NCBI GenBank assembly: GCA_947487205.1 | Contig: CANKVU010000016.1 | Span: forward strand, 58,612 to 122,611 | Direction of reading: 5' to 3' | DNA from: an uncultured Paracoccaceae bacterium | GTDB taxonomy: Bacteria > Pseudomonadota > Alphaproteobacteria > Rhodobacterales > Rhodobacteraceae | Length of the DNA stretch: 64,000 bases | Shown here: positions 63,727 to 64,000 of the stretch, piece by piece | Position numbering within the stretch: position 1 is the first letter of the stretch | How the letters are laid out: each line of letters starts with the position of its first letter | Notes under the pieces: model-generated | Databases searched by the model: none | The model's input: the letters and a program-made list of their open reading frames with translations, nothing else | What the model was told of the DNA's origin: nothing | Program-made: the position numbers and the translations under genes

Positions 63727-64000
63727 CGCCCGTTCGCGGGATTCGATGGCCTTCCGCCTGTTGAGTCTCGATGAGCCGGAGGGACGTTCGCGGCTCTGTT
63801 CCGTTCCGAGTAAGGATTGCGCACATTCACGGGCGGAAGCGCTCACAAAATTTCCGCATCGAGGCTACTGCCCGAATATTGCTGTTCGATGACGCTTTTT
63901 CGTCGGAACCGCGAAAAAAGCTCTTGCGGGGTTGGATTGGTATCCGTAGATAGCGCTTCACCGGCGGCGCTGAGGCGCTGGCGGGGCGCTGCGGGAGCCG
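63727..64000. other. Right-edge intergenic region, no gene seen
   Basis: This 274-base stretch has no supported ORF. It contains a near-palindrome GCTTTTTCG/CGAAAAAAGC around 63,889-63,922 and, just downstream, a consensus-like promoter. The last 50 bases are GC-rich with repeated GGCGCTG, as in structured RNA leaders. It could be the leader of an rRNA operon that continues past the window. Confidence 0.45.
63924..63952 (+). promoter_or_regulatory. Sigma-70 promoter candidate, possibly for an rRNA operon
   Basis: TTGCGG, a 17-base spacer and TAGATA form a good housekeeping promoter, with an A-rich AAAAAAG UP-element-like run just upstream. Nothing protein-coding follows before the window ends. 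Confidence 0.55.

Overview
This window is a GC-rich, densely packed stretch of chromosome from an alphaproteobacterium, most likely a member of the Rhodobacteraceae (roseobacter/Rhodobacter group). The evidence is the RegB-SenC-RegA redox cluster beside ahcY and a LysR gene, an EcfG-type sigma factor followed by a HisKA_2 (HWE-like) kinase, the amgK-murU-addB-addA-trxA string, and the near-origin block hemJ-rho-mnmE-mnmG-rsmG-parA-parB. No insertion sequence, prophage, CRISPR array or tRNA was seen. Almost every ORF over 200 codons on the opposite strand is a shadow of a real gene, which is usual at this GC content.

Layout. 1-5.1 kb: end of an ECF sigma gene, a membrane histidine kinase, a phospholipase D-like protein, then an amidoligase/class I glutamine-amidotransferase pair of unknown substrate. 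5.1-13 kb: ahcY, an HD hydrolase, two tiny ORFs divergent from a LysR gene, regA-senC divergent from regB, and a PAS-only protein resembling DivL. 12.9-21.7 kb: tsaE, amgK, murU (peptidoglycan recycling), addB, addA (double-strand-break repair) and trxA, mostly with overlapping start and stop codons. 21.8-25.8 kb: surface-polysaccharide genes (glycosyltransferase, Stealth phosphotransferase, MsbA-like ABC exporter). 25.9-31.5 kb: hslV, secB, fxsA, a Tim44-like gene, mltA, a Smr gene and hslU. 31.6-34.3 kb: the leftward operon maf-aroE-coaE-dnaQ.

34.28-34.66 kb is the probable chromosome replication origin. It is a 379-bp gap with one perfect and several degenerate DnaA boxes, four GANTC sites and locally AT-rich sequence. 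The genes next to it diverge: maf-aroE-coaE-dnaQ run leftward, and hemJ-rho-mnmE-mnmG-rsmG-parA-parB run rightward. Two perfect 16-bp parS sites lie inside the first codons of mnmG and rsmG, 3.1 and 5 kb from the gap, next to parAB.

41.9-64 kb is housekeeping sequence: hemW, rdgB, rph, hrcA, grpE, mutS, ppa, maeB, a secreted msrA, a sulfotransferase-like gene, a pair of unknown genes (small protein plus membrane protein), pgsA-moaD-moaE, a coiled-coil membrane protein with an OmpA-family protein, divergent ubiA and rsmE, gshA, a glycine-zipper lipoprotein, plsY and a secreted histidine phosphatase. The right end carries a strong-looking sigma-70 promoter that could belong to an rRNA operon beyond the edge.

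Most notable in Part 2: the oriC/parS architecture; short AT-rich rare-codon patches in four otherwise GC-rich genes (rho, parB, hrcA and the kinase); the amidoligase-amidotransferase pair; the paired micro-ORFs opposite the LysR gene; and the unknown two-gene unit before pgsA.
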